In this document: one piece after another, positions 26,391 to 34,898 of the stretch | Position numbering within the stretch: the stretch's first letter is position 1 | How the letters are laid out: each line of letters begins with the position of its first letter | Source: BOG-908 sp965198825 | GTDB lineage: Bacteria; Pseudomonadota; Alphaproteobacteria; Acetobacterales; Acetobacteraceae | Assembly: GCA_965198825.1 (NCBI GenBank) | Contig: CBDAQB010000001.1 | Coordinates: forward strand, 186,001-250,000 | DNA length: 64,000 bases | Direction: 5' to 3' | Notes under the pieces: generated by a model | What the model saw: the letters and a program-made list of their open reading frames with translations, nothing else | Told to the model about the DNA's origin: nothing | Database searches by the model: none | Translations under genes and position numbers: made by a program

Positions 26391-26686
26391 CTTAGACCTA
26401 GTGTTTCTGCTCGTGCCTTGGCGGCGCTAGGTGATCTCTAGCGAATTCGGCTTTCACGTTCCGCGCTCCATTTGCTTCGAGGAGCGGCACATCCATGAGC
26501 GTTAGCGTCGTAGCGGGATCGTTCTGAGCGGCAGGCCACCTTGGGCGATATGAAGGGACAAGCTTACTTGTCTTATGACAGCGCTGTCATAATTCGCTGG
26601 ACATGGTTTGAAAACCGTTGCGAGATGCGGGTAAGCATGCGGCGCGACCCGCCACGCGCGATACATCTTCAAGGCATGTAACCGAA
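26391..26686. other. Non-coding remnant region
   Basis: About 300 bp without a credible reading frame, lying between the RND remnant and the next gene. Apart from the 20-bp palindrome at 26573-26592, I see nothing functional in it; it probably contains further decayed sequence. Confidence 0.5.
26573..26592. promoter_or_regulatory. Perfect 20-bp palindrome, TetR-operator-like
   Basis: TTATGACAGCGCTGTCATAA is a perfect inverted repeat with no spacer, and overlaps a possible -10 (CATAAT). The TGACA-GCGC-TGTCA type of symmetry is common for TetR/AcrR-family operators. No TetR gene lies in the window. It is 94 bp before the start codon of the Gloeo_Verruco-repeat gene and about 180 bp after the RND remnant. 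Confidence 0.6.
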
Positions 26687-27856
26687 ATGGCAGTCTTAAG
26701 AGTTGTAGGCTTGTTGGCCTCTTGGACGCTTGTATTGGCGGCTGGCACGGCGCGGGCGACGACGGCCGGCGTGTTCGAGGACTTATACACGTTCGCCGGC
26801 GATAGCGGCGACGGGAGCGGGCCGGCCGGCGCGCTTGTTGCCGACAAAGCCGGTGTGATCTGGGGCACCACGTCGTCGGGCGGGCCGAACGGTGCAGGGA
26901 CCGTGTTCACCTACACGCCGGGCGGCACCGAAACCATGGTTTATCATTTCACCGGTGGCAATGACGGCGATTTGCCGATGGCGGGGCTGCTCAAAGCGCC
27001 GAACGGCGACTTCTACGGCACGACCGAAATCGGCGGAAAATATGGTCTCGGCACGATCTTTAAGATTACGCCCGCTGGTGTGCTCACCACAATCTACGCG
27101 TTCGGCACCAATGCGAACGATGGCGCCAATCCGGAATGCGAGCTCATCTGGACCGCGGATCACCAGTTGGCGGGCACGACGGTCAATGGTGGGGACGGCG
27201 GAGTTGGCACGGTGTTCAAGGTGTCGCTCGCGGGCAAGGAGACCATCCTGCATAGTTTCGCCAAGGCGGACGGAGAATATCCCCGTGCCGCGTTGGTCAT
27301 GGACAAAGTGGGGACACTTTATGGCACGACCTACGACACAGAAGGCACCGCTTTCAATGCCGGTAACGGCACGGCGTTCAAGATTGATTCTACAGGCCAC
27401 TTCAGCGTCTTTTACCATTTTCTCGGTGCGCCCGGTTACGGACCTTCCGCACCGATGATTCTGGATGCCGACGGCAATCTGCTTGGCACGACGCAGAACG
27501 GCGGCGCTTACAACAACGGTGCGATCTTCAAGCTCACGCCGGCCGGCAAGGCGACAGTTCTTTACACCTTCACAGGCGGTGCGGATGGCGGCCGGCCGAT
27601 TGCACCGTTGTTGCTGACCAAAGGGGGCGCTCTGCTGAGCACGACATTCGAGGGCGGCCAATATGGTTACGGCACCGTCTATAGACTTACCCCGGCGGGC
27701 AAGCTGCAAACGCTGCATGCCTTCGACAGCACCGATGGCCGATATTCGCGCAGCGGCCTGCTGATAGACTCACCTTTGAGCCAGCTGTTTCTCTATGGGC
27801 TAACGTACTCCGGCGGCAGTAACGAAAACGGCAACATCTATAGTGTCACAAGGTAA
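26687..27856 (+). CDS. Gloeo_Verruco-repeat (TIGR03803-type) secreted protein
   Basis: A 389-residue exported protein. From the ATG at 26687, MAVLRVVGLLASWTLVLAAG is a signal peptide cleaved near ARA|TT. The rest is seven or eight repeats of about 45 residues with the core GTVFKLTPAGK..VLYTFTGGADG..P..LL, then LLGTTQNGG. This repeat family (TIGR03803) is predicted to form beta-propeller-like folds; no biochemical role is known to me. A longer in-frame start at 26618 would place 23 charged residues before the signal. A paralogue lies at 34.9-36.2 kb on the other strand. Confidence 0.85.
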   Translation: MAVLRVVGLLASWTLVLAAGTARATTAGVFEDLYTFAGDSGDGSGPAGALVADKAGVIWGTTSSGGPNGAGTVFTYTPGGTETMVYHFTGGNDGDLPMAGLLKAPNGDFYGTTEIGGKYGLGTIFKITPAGVLTTIYAFGTNANDGANPECELIWTADHQLAGTTVNGGDGGVGTVFKVSLAGKETILHSFAKADGEYPRAALVMDKVGTLYGTTYDTEGTAFNAGNGTAFKIDSTGHFSVFYHFLGAPGYGPSAPMILDADGNLLGTTQNGGAYNNGAIFKLTPAGKATVLYTFTGGADGGRPIAPLLLTKGGALLSTTFEGGQYGYGTVYRLTPAGKLQTLHAFDSTDGRYSRSGLLIDSPLSQLFLYGLTYSGGSNENGNIYSVTR

Positions 27857-27995
27857 ACAGTAACTTCGCCGAAGCGAGGGTGCGATGCTTTCGGCGTCGC
27901 ATCTCGTTGCTGTCTCTGCAACGATATCGCGCGAAGGACAAGCCCTAAGAACCTCAGCTTTCGCTGAACCGCTAACCGGTATGTACCTTGAGAAT

Positions 27996-28045
27996 TGGGT
28001 CTGGGGACGAGTCCCCAGCGGTGTCCAGGGGCAGAGCCCCCGGCC
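27996..28045. repeat. GC-rich double-hairpin repeat
   Basis: Two adjacent palindromes: CTGGGGACGAGTCCCCAG (28002-28019 approximately) and CCAGGGGCAGAGCCCCCGG (about 28025-28043). It lies between convergent genes and resembles REP-like intergenic elements; the second half is related to the sequences at 26003 and 48043. Confidence 0.6.
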
Positions 28046-28061
28046 TTCCCATCGCTTGTCT

Positions 28062-28532
28062 TCAATGCAGCATAGAAAAAGCAAACTGCTGAACCCCAGC
28101 CTCGGGCACAGGCAGGAAACACCCGACGCGTGCCAGGGCGCGGCCAATATCTTCGGCGTTATCCAGCGCGAGTGGAGCGGCTTCGCGGTGGAGAAAGCTG
28201 CGAAGGAGGAGAAGGGCTTCGAAGAGGCGGGATTCCTGGGCGAGCGCGATGGTGTCGAGGAGGGCTTGTTCGTCGTCGCTGATGTTGGCCTGGCAGACGC
28301 AGTCCACGGCGATGGTGCGGGCGGCGCCGGCGCGTAGGGCGGCCATGAAGTCGAGCAGGGGTGGAGCGGCTTCTGAGGCGCCGAGGCGATCGAGCATGCC
28401 TTGGATGCGGTCTTCGGCGCCGATGGATTGGTGAAGGCCTGCGACCCAGACTCGCATGCACCAGAGGATGGCGCCTTGTTCGGGGGAGATGCGCTGGGCT
28501 GGTATCGGCTGAGTGGGGCTGGGGAAAGGCAC
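28062..28532 (-). CDS. Hypothetical protein behind a Fur-like box
   Basis: A 156-residue, mostly helical soluble protein that I do not recognise. It starts at GTG 28532, with AGGAG seven bases upstream. Features include RISPEQGAILWCMRVWVAGLH (in parts), a cysteine pair VDCVCQAN mid-sequence, and an Ala/Leu-rich C-terminal half. The codon pattern and ribosome site support a real gene; an overlapping longer frame (27800-28573) is a shadow. A Fur-like site centred 50 bp upstream suggests iron-responsive expression. It is convergent with the Gloeo_Verruco gene. Confidence 0.7.
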   Translation of the reverse strand: MPFPSPTQPIPAQRISPEQGAILWCMRVWVAGLHQSIGAEDRIQGMLDRLGASEAAPPLLDFMAALRAGAARTIAVDCVCQANISDDEQALLDTIALAQESRLFEALLLLRSFLHREAAPLALDNAEDIGRALARVGCFLPVPEAGVQQFAFSMLH

Positions 28533-28574
28533 GGGGCTGCTCCTATTGGATACACTCGATGATCTAAACGCAAA

Positions 28575-28598
28575 TGAGAGTTATTCGCAACTGAGAAT
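28575..28598. promoter_or_regulatory. Putative Fur box
   Basis: TGAGAGT-T-ATTCGCA (28575-28589) matches the 7-1-7 Fur motif TGATAAT-n-ATTATCA at 11 of 14 positions, and a further half-site TGAGAAT follows at 28592-28598. On the complement a weak TTGCGA/TAGATC promoter would be covered by it, leading to the hypothetical gene starting at 28532. The pilus operon starts 200 bp away on the other side and could also be affected. Confidence 0.5.
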
Positions 28599-28797
28599 GC
28601 GCATTGGCCGGTTTAGCGTTCGTTCCGGAGAGCGGATCGTATCTGGCGGATTGTTACTGAGAAGATTGAGGATTGTTGCCGATGTGGCGGATCGAAGGCC
28701 TGTTGTTAGGCTTTGCTTAGGGTCTCGGCGGTAATCTGGCCTGGAACTTACATGCCTGAGCGCCTGATGGGCGTAAGCGGCACCTCTGACAGCAAGG

Positions 28798-29304
28798 ATG
28801 GGCCAGGAGATGAAATTACCCCGCCCGGAACTCCATGCGCTTGCGCTGATGATCCTCATCGCGACGGTCGGGCCCATGTCTGCGCAGGGAGCGACGGCGA
28901 CAGCAGCCATTGCGGTGAGCGCCACGGTGACGGCCTTCTGCACCATCTCCGTGGCTGCCTTGGGTTTCGGCAATTACACGTCTGCGGTGAACAACGCGAC
29001 AACCACGGTGACGGCGTCGTGTACCTCCGGCACGACCTATAACCTTGGGCTGGACGCGGGGCTGGGGACCGGCGCCACCGTGGCGGCGCGGAAAATGTCA
29101 CTCAGCACGAACCTCCTCACCTACTCGCTCTACAGCGATTCTGGGCACTCGGTGGTCTGGGGCAGCAGCATCGGGACGAACACGGTCACCGGGACTGGCA
29201 CAGGCGTGGCGCAGGTAGTGACCGTCTATGGCCAGATACCGGCATCGCAGCTCGTGGCTCCTGGCAACTACGCCGACACCGTCACCGCCACGATCACCTA
29301 CTGA
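28798..29304 (+). CDS. Spore coat U (SCPU) domain pilus subunit
   Basis: A 168-residue exported subunit of an archaic chaperone-usher pilus. The signal peptide is LHALALMILIATVGPMSAQG; an ATG four codons in (28810) is an equally good start. The mature domain has the SCPU pattern: AVSATVTAFCTISVAALGFGNY near the start, a second Cys (TASCTSGTTYN), then LTYSLYSDSGH and the closing donor-like strand YADTVTATITY. It is first in the operon with chaperone, usher and a second SCPU gene. Confidence 0.9.
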   Translation: MGQEMKLPRPELHALALMILIATVGPMSAQGATATAAIAVSATVTAFCTISVAALGFGNYTSAVNNATTTVTASCTSGTTYNLGLDAGLGTGATVAARKMSLSTNLLTYSLYSDSGHSVVWGSSIGTNTVTGTGTGVAQVVTVYGQIPASQLVAPGNYADTVTATITY

Positions 29305-29311
29305 GCCGGCG

Positions 29312-30079
29312 ATGAGCGGGCGCGACAGGGTCTTTTTCGGAATGGCGTCACGGGCGGCACTATTGGCAGGCGGTATGCTGACCATCCAGGCCACTGGGGC
29401 TTTCGGGGCGGATGGGGTGTCGCTGGAAGGACAGCCCCTGCAGATCATGCCGATCCGGCTGGAATTGAAGCCGGGCCAACTCGCAGCGACGGTTTTTGTC
29501 ACGAACAAAGGGACGGAGCAGCAGACTGTTCAACTGCGTCCTTTCCGGTGGGACCAGGCGAGCGGGGCGGACACCCTGTCGCCGACGCAGGCGCTCGCCG
29601 TCAGCCCGCCGATCACCGCCATCGAGGCGGGGGCGACGCAGGTGTTCCGCGTGGTTTTGAGACAACCGCCGACCTCGTTCGAGTCGAGCTACCGTCTGCT
29701 GTTCGATCAATTGCCGCCGGCGGCGCCACCTGGCGCGGTGCGCATGGCCTTGCGTATTTCGGTGCCTGTGTTCGCCGAGCCGAAGGTGCGGCCTGAGAGG
29801 GATATTGCCTGGTCGGTAGTTCTGGACCGTGACGGTGCGCAGCTGACAGGCACGAACCGCGGCACCGGCCATGTGCATATTCTCGATCCGGAGCTGACAT
29901 CCGGGGGCGGGCCGGCGTTCTCGGTGCCTTCGGCCGGCACCGCCTACCTGCTGCCTGGCGCTGCCAGACGGTGGCGGATCGACGGAGGCGCCCGGCTTAG
30001 GGCCGGATCCACCGTTCATCTAACAGCGAAGTGGGATCAGGGGCCTCTCGATGCCGCGGTCCATGTGTCGGGCCCTTAG
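29312..30079 (+). CDS. Periplasmic pilus chaperone (PapD-like)
   Basis: A 255-residue protein starting at ATG 29312, seven bases after the SCPU stop. A signal peptide precedes the immunoglobulin-like domain: LQIMPIRLELKPGQLAATVFVTNKG, the usual alternating strand G1 region VRMALRISVPVFAEP, and a second domain ending HLTAKWDQG. It should cap SCPU subunits by donor-strand complementation. It overlaps the usher gene by 29 bp. Confidence 0.92.
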   Translation: MSGRDRVFFGMASRAALLAGGMLTIQATGAFGADGVSLEGQPLQIMPIRLELKPGQLAATVFVTNKGTEQQTVQLRPFRWDQASGADTLSPTQALAVSPPITAIEAGATQVFRVVLRQPPTSFESSYRLLFDQLPPAAPPGAVRMALRISVPVFAEPKVRPERDIAWSVVLDRDGAQLTGTNRGTGHVHILDPELTSGGGPAFSVPSAGTAYLLPGAARRWRIDGGARLRAGSTVHLTAKWDQGPLDAAVHVSGP

Positions 30080-32624
30080 GGCACGGCGCAGCTCGATCGT
30101 CGCGGCGACCCCGTTTCTCGTGCCTCTGCTCGTGCCAAACGTGGCGCCAGTTTTTGCTGCTGACATGGGTGGGCTCGCGGGACTCGGTCTATCGGCGGGT
30201 CCCGGCCGTGTTCCGACGACGTCCGATGCGGGCGGTCGCGTCGATCTGCTGCTGGATGTGGTGGTGAACGGGCAGCCTATTGGGCAGATAGGAGAGTTTC
30301 AGGCGCGTAACGGCAGGCTGTTTGTCAGCCGGCACGAACTTCGTTCGCTGGGTTTCCGCGTGCCGCCGCCGGACCGGCAGGGGGGCAGCGAAGCCGACAT
30401 GCTGGCGCTGGATGAGCTGGCAGGGCTGACCTGCCGGCTCGACCAGAAGACTCAGACTTTGAATGTCACTGCCAGCATCGAAGCCCTCGCGACGACCATC
30501 CTTGGTGGCAGCCAGGAAAACGCCTCGCTCCTGCCGGTCGAGAGCGGATTTGGCGCGGTCATCGACTACGATGTCGTTGGCACCGAAACGAGGGGCCGGG
30601 GGCTTGCCGAGGCGCTGATAGATGAAAGGCTGTTTACGCCATGGGGCGTCGTGGCCTCCTCCTTCACGGTCACGACTGGGCCGCAAGACGGTAGCAGAAA
30701 CGTCGTGCGGCTGGATTCGGGTGCCACCGTCACAGACCCGGACGCGATCAGGCAGTATCGTGCCGGCGACGTAATTGCCGGTGGTTTCTCGTGGACGCGC
30801 CCGGTTCGGCTGGGCGGCATCCAGCTCAGCACGGATTTCGCCGCCAGGCCGGACCTGGTGACGTTTCCGGTGCCGGCGATCGCCGGTGCGGTGGCCGTGC
30901 CTTCCAGCGTGGACGTACTCGTCAATGGCGTGCAGGCGTTGTCGCAAACGGTGCCGCCCGGGCCGTTCGCCATCACACAGTTGCCGGTGGTGACTGGCGT
31001 TGACAACGTATCGGTGGTCGTACGCAACGCGGCCGGACAGCAGACCACGGAAAACCTGCCGCTTTATGCAAGCCGGTCGCTCCTGGCACCTGGGCTGGCT
31101 GATTTCTCAATCGAGGCGGGGCCGGTCCGGCTCAATTACGGTTTAGACAGCAACGATTATCGCGCGCCGGCGGCATCGGTGAGTGCCCGGTATGGCTTGC
31201 TCCAGTGGCTCACCGTCGAAGGCCATGCCGAGGGATCCGCTGGCGGTGAAGATTTTGGCGGTCCGCTGACGCGTGCCGGCGCCAAGGCGGGCGGCATGGC
31301 TGGCGGTGGCGCTGCAATCACAGTCGGCCATCTCGGCACGTTATCTGTCGATGTGGCGGAAAGCCGGTTCGGCACTCACGGCGGTGGGCTGGTATCGGCC
31401 GGGTTCGAAAGGTCGGCGCCCGCGCTCAGCTTCTCCGGCTCGATCCAGATGGCGAGCAGCGGGTATCGCGACATCGCCTCTGTCTATGGCGATCCGGTAC
31501 CGGCGGTGGAGGGCCGCGCCAGCATCGGGCTCTCGCTGCCGGTGTTTGGCACGTTCGGCCTCGCCTACGTACTGGTGCGGCGCCCTGCCACAGCCGCGGC
31601 GGCCGCCCTGACGGCGCAGGCGCGAACGCCCGAGGAGGCGGGTATCGTATCGGCGCAGGGTCTGGATGGTGGTGGACTCCTGGCGCTCGTGCCGGCTTCC
31701 AAGGTGTCGTTGCTGTCGGCGAGCTTGTCGCGGCCGGTCTTCGGCGGGCGAGCGAACGTCTATGTCACCGGCTTCCATGATTTTGCGTCGCGTTCGAGCA
31801 GCGGCTTTACCGGCGGGATCAGCTTCACGTTCGGGCCGCGGAGTGCCGGGGCGATCTCCGGGAACGCCGGCGGCGGAACTTCGGCGGAAATGCTTCAAGC
31901 CAGCCAGTCCGCCCGTACGGACGGCGACACCGGCTATCAGCTCATCGAAGGTTTGGGTCGGCCGGCGCGGCATCTCGCAGTCGGGAGCTACCGTTCGCCA
32001 TGGGGGGTGCTCGAGGGCGGCGTCGACGTCGAAGGCCATGAGACGTCGCTGCGCACAGACGTGCAGGGCGCGCTGGCGTTCACCGACGGCAGCCTGTTCG
32101 CCACGAACACGATCCAGGACAGTTTCGCAGTCGTCGATACAGGAGCGCCCGGGATCGAGGTGCTGCGGGAAAACCGGCCTTATGGCCGCACCGATGCGTC
32201 GGGCAAGCTGCTGGTAACGGATCTGCGCGCCTACGATGCCAACAGGCTGGCGATCGATCCCATGGACGTGCCGGTGGATTCGGACGTGGGCGATACGATG
32301 CGGCTGGTGCGGCCACAGGACCGGTCGGGGGTGATCGTCCGCTTTCCGGTGCGATCCAGCCGTGGCGCGGTGGTGCGGCTCTCGGACATGGCGGGCGTGT
32401 CTATTGCGGTCGGCAGCACCGCAAGGTTGGAGAACGGGCCGCAAGGCGCCGATCTCGTTGTCGGTTTCGACGGCGAGGTGTTCGTCACCGGCCTTGAGGC
32501 GCACAATGTTGTCGCCGTGCGGCCGCTGGAGGCGCCACCCTGCCTGGCGCGCTTCGACTACAAACCGGTCGCGGGAACGCTGCCGGACATTGGGCCGATA
32601 CGGTGCGTGCCTGGTCCGCGGTGA
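30051..32624 (+). CDS. Outer-membrane usher (archaic chaperone-usher pathway)
   Basis: An 857-residue outer-membrane assembly platform. It has a signal peptide, an N-terminal domain (LLLDVVVNGQPIGQIGEFQ), a 24-strand barrel with the plug-type segment (YRAGDVIAGGFSWTRPVRLGGIQLSTDF in parts, then VDVLVNGVQALSQTVPPGPFAI), and C-terminal domains (GRTDASGKLLVTDLRAYDANRLAIDP; GEVFVTGLEAHN). Cys pairs near the end (PPCLARF, PIRCVPG) are usual. It is translationally linked to both neighbours by overlap. Confidence 0.94.
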   Translation: MPRSMCRALRARRSSIVAATPFLVPLLVPNVAPVFAADMGGLAGLGLSAGPGRVPTTSDAGGRVDLLLDVVVNGQPIGQIGEFQARNGRLFVSRHELRSLGFRVPPPDRQGGSEADMLALDELAGLTCRLDQKTQTLNVTASIEALATTILGGSQENASLLPVESGFGAVIDYDVVGTETRGRGLAEALIDERLFTPWGVVASSFTVTTGPQDGSRNVVRLDSGATVTDPDAIRQYRAGDVIAGGFSWTRPVRLGGIQLSTDFAARPDLVTFPVPAIAGAVAVPSSVDVLVNGVQALSQTVPPGPFAITQLPVVTGVDNVSVVVRNAAGQQTTENLPLYASRSLLAPGLADFSIEAGPVRLNYGLDSNDYRAPAASVSARYGLLQWLTVEGHAEGSAGGEDFGGPLTRAGAKAGGMAGGGAAITVGHLGTLSVDVAESRFGTHGGGLVSAGFERSAPALSFSGSIQMASSGYRDIASVYGDPVPAVEGRASIGLSLPVFGTFGLAYVLVRRPATAAAAALTAQARTPEEAGIVSAQGLDGGGLLALVPASKVSLLSASLSRPVFGGRANVYVTGFHDFASRSSSGFTGGISFTFGPRSAGAISGNAGGGTSAEMLQASQSARTDGDTGYQLIEGLGRPARHLAVGSYRSPWGVLEGGVDVEGHETSLRTDVQGALAFTDGSLFATNTIQDSFAVVDTGAPGIEVLRENRPYGRTDASGKLLVTDLRAYDANRLAIDPMDVPVDSDVGDTMRLVRPQDRSGVIVRFPVRSSRGAVVRLSDMAGVSIAVGSTARLENGPQGADLVVGFDGEVFVTGLEAHNVVAVRPLEAPPCLARFDYKPVAGTLPDIGPIRCVPGPR

Positions 32625-33088
32625 AGATCCTCTGGCTCCTGGTTTTGCTGCCGGCAACATTTTGGTCGGGCGGACAGGCGCGGGCGCAATCCTGCACGGC
32701 GTCCACGGCCGCGGTCGTGTTCGGCAATTATCAGCCCCACTCAGGATCCGCGGTGACAACGACGGGAACGGTGTCTGTCACCTGCCAGACACTCATCGTG
32801 GGCACTGTCTCCTACAGCATTGCGCTTAGCGTCGGCGGCGGGTCCAGCTTCGCCGCGCGCAGCATGGGAGCGGTCAGCCCGCGGCTTGGCTACCAGCTCT
32901 ACAAGGATTCGGCGATGAGCCAGGTCTGGGGGGACGGCAGTGCCGGGACATTCACGGTGTCCGACAGCTATTTTCTAATCCTCTTTCCGGTGACCAAGAA
33001 TTACACCGTCTATGGGAAGATCCCTGGCGGTGAGAATGGCGGCGTCGGAACCTATACCGATTCCGTGGGAGTGGTCGTGACTTACTAA
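32603..33088 (+). CDS. Spore coat U (SCPU) domain protein, possible tip subunit
   Basis: A 161-residue second SCPU protein. The start is GTG 32603, inside the usher end (22-nt overlap). Signal peptide KILWLLVLLPATFWSG, cleaved near ARAQ|S. The domain has CTASTAAVVFGNYQPHSG, TVSVTCQT, YQLYKDSAMSQVWGDG and the closing strand YTDSVGVVVTY. Being last and distinct from the first subunit it may be a tip or adaptor subunit; that is inference from gene order. Confidence 0.88.
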   Translation: MRAWSAVKILWLLVLLPATFWSGGQARAQSCTASTAAVVFGNYQPHSGSAVTTTGTVSVTCQTLIVGTVSYSIALSVGGGSSFAARSMGAVSPRLGYQLYKDSAMSQVWGDGSAGTFTVSDSYFLILFPVTKNYTVYGKIPGGENGGVGTYTDSVGVVVTY

Positions 33089-33099
33089 GTCCGTTGACA

Positions 33100-33234
33100 G
33101 CAAAGGAAGGACTTCTTTTTTGAAAAAAAAAGCAAAAAACTTTTGGATTTTCAGGCTGGGTGTTTCCGCGATCTCGGTCCCACATTGCAAAAGTTTTTGG
33201 TTCTTTTTTATAAAAAAGAACTCGCTTGCTTCTG
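33100..33234. repeat. Dispersed A/T-hairpin repeat, copy 4
   Basis: A full copy in the same orientation as copy 1: GGAAGGACTTC, hairpin TTTTTTGAAAAAAA, GCAAAAAACTTTTGGA, the core CGCGATCTCGGTCCCACA, then CAAAAGTTTTTGGTTC and a right hairpin GTTCTTTTTTATAAAAAAGA. It lies between the pilus operon and the convergent tRNA-Arg. Confidence 0.9.
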
Positions 33235-33244
33235 CTGAGTAACT

Positions 33245-33321
33245 TGGCGCGCCCTGGTGGATTCGAACCACCGACCCATAGCTTAGAAGGCTATTGCTCT
33301 ATCCAACTGAGCTAAGGGCGC
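33245..33321 (-). tRNA. tRNA-Arg (TCT anticodon)
   Basis: On the complement acceptor GCGCCCT pairs with AGGGCGC, D arm GCTCAGTTGGATAGAGC, anticodon stem ATAGC/GCTAT with loop CTTCTAA (anticodon TCT), T arm GGTGGTTCGAATCCACC. Discriminator G and CCA are encoded. Confidence 0.95.
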
Positions 33322-33342
33322 GGGTTGCAGCCGAAACGACGT

Positions 33343-33648
33343 CTAGTGGGTCCAGTTGTCGGTCCGGCCGTACTTGAAGTTGTCTGCGTAGGCTTTCGGT
33401 TTGTGAACCCGCGCGGGGGCGATTTCGACATCGTAGGGAACGCCGCGTTTTTCGGCGAAGGCAATGGCTTCCTCGCGCGTGTCAAAGCGCAGGCGGACCT
33501 GGCTTTGCGTGTCGCTGCTGCCGAACCAGCCCATGAGCGGGTCCTGGATGCGGCGGTCCGAGGGTTCCCAGTCGAGCACCCATTCGTGCGTGCCGGCGGT
33601 GCCGGACTGCATGGCGGATTTGGGCTGCTGGAAGATCCGGACGCGCAT
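33343..33648 (-). CDS. NADH dehydrogenase accessory subunit, NDUFS4-like (ETC complex I conserved region)
   Basis: A 101-residue homologue of mitochondrial NDUFS4 (18 kDa subunit), found in alphaproteobacterial complex I. Marks: RIFQQPKSAMQSG at the start, WVLDWEPSDRRIQDPLMGW, VRLRFDTREEAIAFAEKRGV and the closing YADNFKYGRTDNWTH. The nuo operon is not in the window; separation of this gene from nuo is usual. tRNA genes flank it on both sides. Confidence 0.93.
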   Translation of the reverse strand: MRVRIFQQPKSAMQSGTAGTHEWVLDWEPSDRRIQDPLMGWFGSSDTQSQVRLRFDTREEAIAFAEKRGVPYDVEIAPARVHKPKAYADNFKYGRTDNWTH

Positions 33649-33679
33649 GGGACTGCTCTCGCGAGGGTTAGGCGTTCAT

Positions 33680-33756
33680 TGGTCGGGGCGAGAGGATTCG
33701 AACCTCCGGCCCCCTGCTCCCAAAGCAGGTGCTCTACCAGGCTGAGCTACGCCCCG
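33680..33756 (-). tRNA. tRNA-Pro (TGG anticodon)
   Basis: On the complement acceptor CGGGGCG pairs with CGCCCCG, anticodon stem CCTGC/GCAGG encloses TTTGGGA (anticodon TGG), and T arm is GGAGGTTCGAATCCTCT. Discriminator A and CCA are encoded. Confidence 0.95.
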
Positions 33757-33833
33757 ACGATCCCGGGCGTTCTATAGAGTGTCGCGTGTTTAGGCGAGTC
33801 GCCAACGTGGCCCCGGTCGTGGGAAGGGGCGGC

Positions 33834-34880
33834 ATGCGTATTCTCCATGCCGGGAACTTCGGCAGCCGCCCCAAGGGCGCGCACTTGCATTCGGTCGCAC
33901 CAAAGTTGAGCCGCGGGCTGACGCGGCTTGGGCACCATGTGGTTGATTTCGCCGATCGGGATGTGGCACGGGCAGGCACGCCGTTTGGGCACCGGAAGCT
34001 GGGGTTGCTGGCGGTGAACCGCGCATTGCGGCGACTGGTCCATACGATGGAGCCGGATCTGCTGCTGTTGGGGCATGCGGACACCATTCATCCGCGGCTG
34101 CTGGCTCGGCTGCGGCGGGAGCGGCCGGGAATGCGGATTGCTCAGTGGAACGTGGATCCGCTTTTCGATCCTGCGAACTGGCGTCGTCTGGAGAGCAAGC
34201 TCGAGGTGGTGGATGCGACGCTTGTCTCGACGGCGGGCGATATGCCGCGCCCGTTGCGGAGGCCGCGGCGGCGGCTGGGGTTTTTGCCCAACCCGGTGGA
34301 TGCGAGCCTCGAGACCGGCGAGGCTCACCTGAAGGCCGAGCTTCCTTACGATGTTTTCTTTGCCTGTGGGCACCCGTCCCGGCCGCTCCGGCGGTTTGCC
34401 GGGCGGGAGTGGGACATGGCCGGCTTCTTTGCGGGCCTGATGCGAGAACTTCCTGGCCTGCGGCCGCTGTTGGCTGGATTTCCGGGGCGCCCGCACTTGA
34501 TCGGGCAGGCCTACCAGGAGGCGTTGGGCGCTTGCGCCATGGGACTTAATGTCAGCGAACGGAACGATCTGCTGCTCTATTCGTCGGACCGGCTCGCGCA
34601 TATGGCGGGGAATGGACAGGCCATCCTGATCGACCGGGCAACCGGGTATGACCGGCTGTTCGATGAGGGGACGATGGCGTTCTTCTCGTCGGCCGATGAC
34701 CTTACCGGGCAGGTGCGACGGATGATGGCCGAGCCGGCGTGGCGGCAGGCGGTCGCGGCGGCGGGGCGGGCGCGGTATTTCGCGCTGTTCAATGAGATGG
34801 TGGTGGCCCGGTATGTCGTCGAGCTGACGTTCGATGTACTTGATCCTAAGGCTTACGAGTGGCCGACGCTCCTCGCTTAA
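33834..34880 (+). CDS. CgeB-like glycosyltransferase (GT1-type C-terminal domain)
   Basis: A 348-residue putative sugar transferase. The start is ATG 33834 behind GGAAGGGG; the frame extends upstream into tRNA-Pro but that part cannot be coding. MRILHAGNFG is a GT-B-like first strand with a short Gly loop. DPLFDPANW and LLLYSSDRLAHMAGNGQAIL resemble the CgeB/glycos_transf_1_2 domain, as does the closing FALFNEMVVARYVVE. Donor and acceptor are unknown. The O-antigen-ligase-like gene 1.5 kb downstream suggests surface polysaccharide work. Confidence 0.72.
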   Translation: MRILHAGNFGSRPKGAHLHSVAPKLSRGLTRLGHHVVDFADRDVARAGTPFGHRKLGLLAVNRALRRLVHTMEPDLLLLGHADTIHPRLLARLRRERPGMRIAQWNVDPLFDPANWRRLESKLEVVDATLVSTAGDMPRPLRRPRRRLGFLPNPVDASLETGEAHLKAELPYDVFFACGHPSRPLRRFAGREWDMAGFFAGLMRELPGLRPLLAGFPGRPHLIGQAYQEALGACAMGLNVSERNDLLLYSSDRLAHMAGNGQAILIDRATGYDRLFDEGTMAFFSSADDLTGQVRRMMAEPAWRQAVAAAGRARYFALFNEMVVARYVVELTFDVLDPKAYEWPTLLA

Positions 34881-34898
34881 GGGAACGGTGACGATTGG

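Noticed and set aside
31341..32759. 472-codon frame antisense to the usher gene
   Set aside because: The usher frame has signal peptide and family motifs throughout; the antisense frame is Arg/Pro/His-rich and has none.
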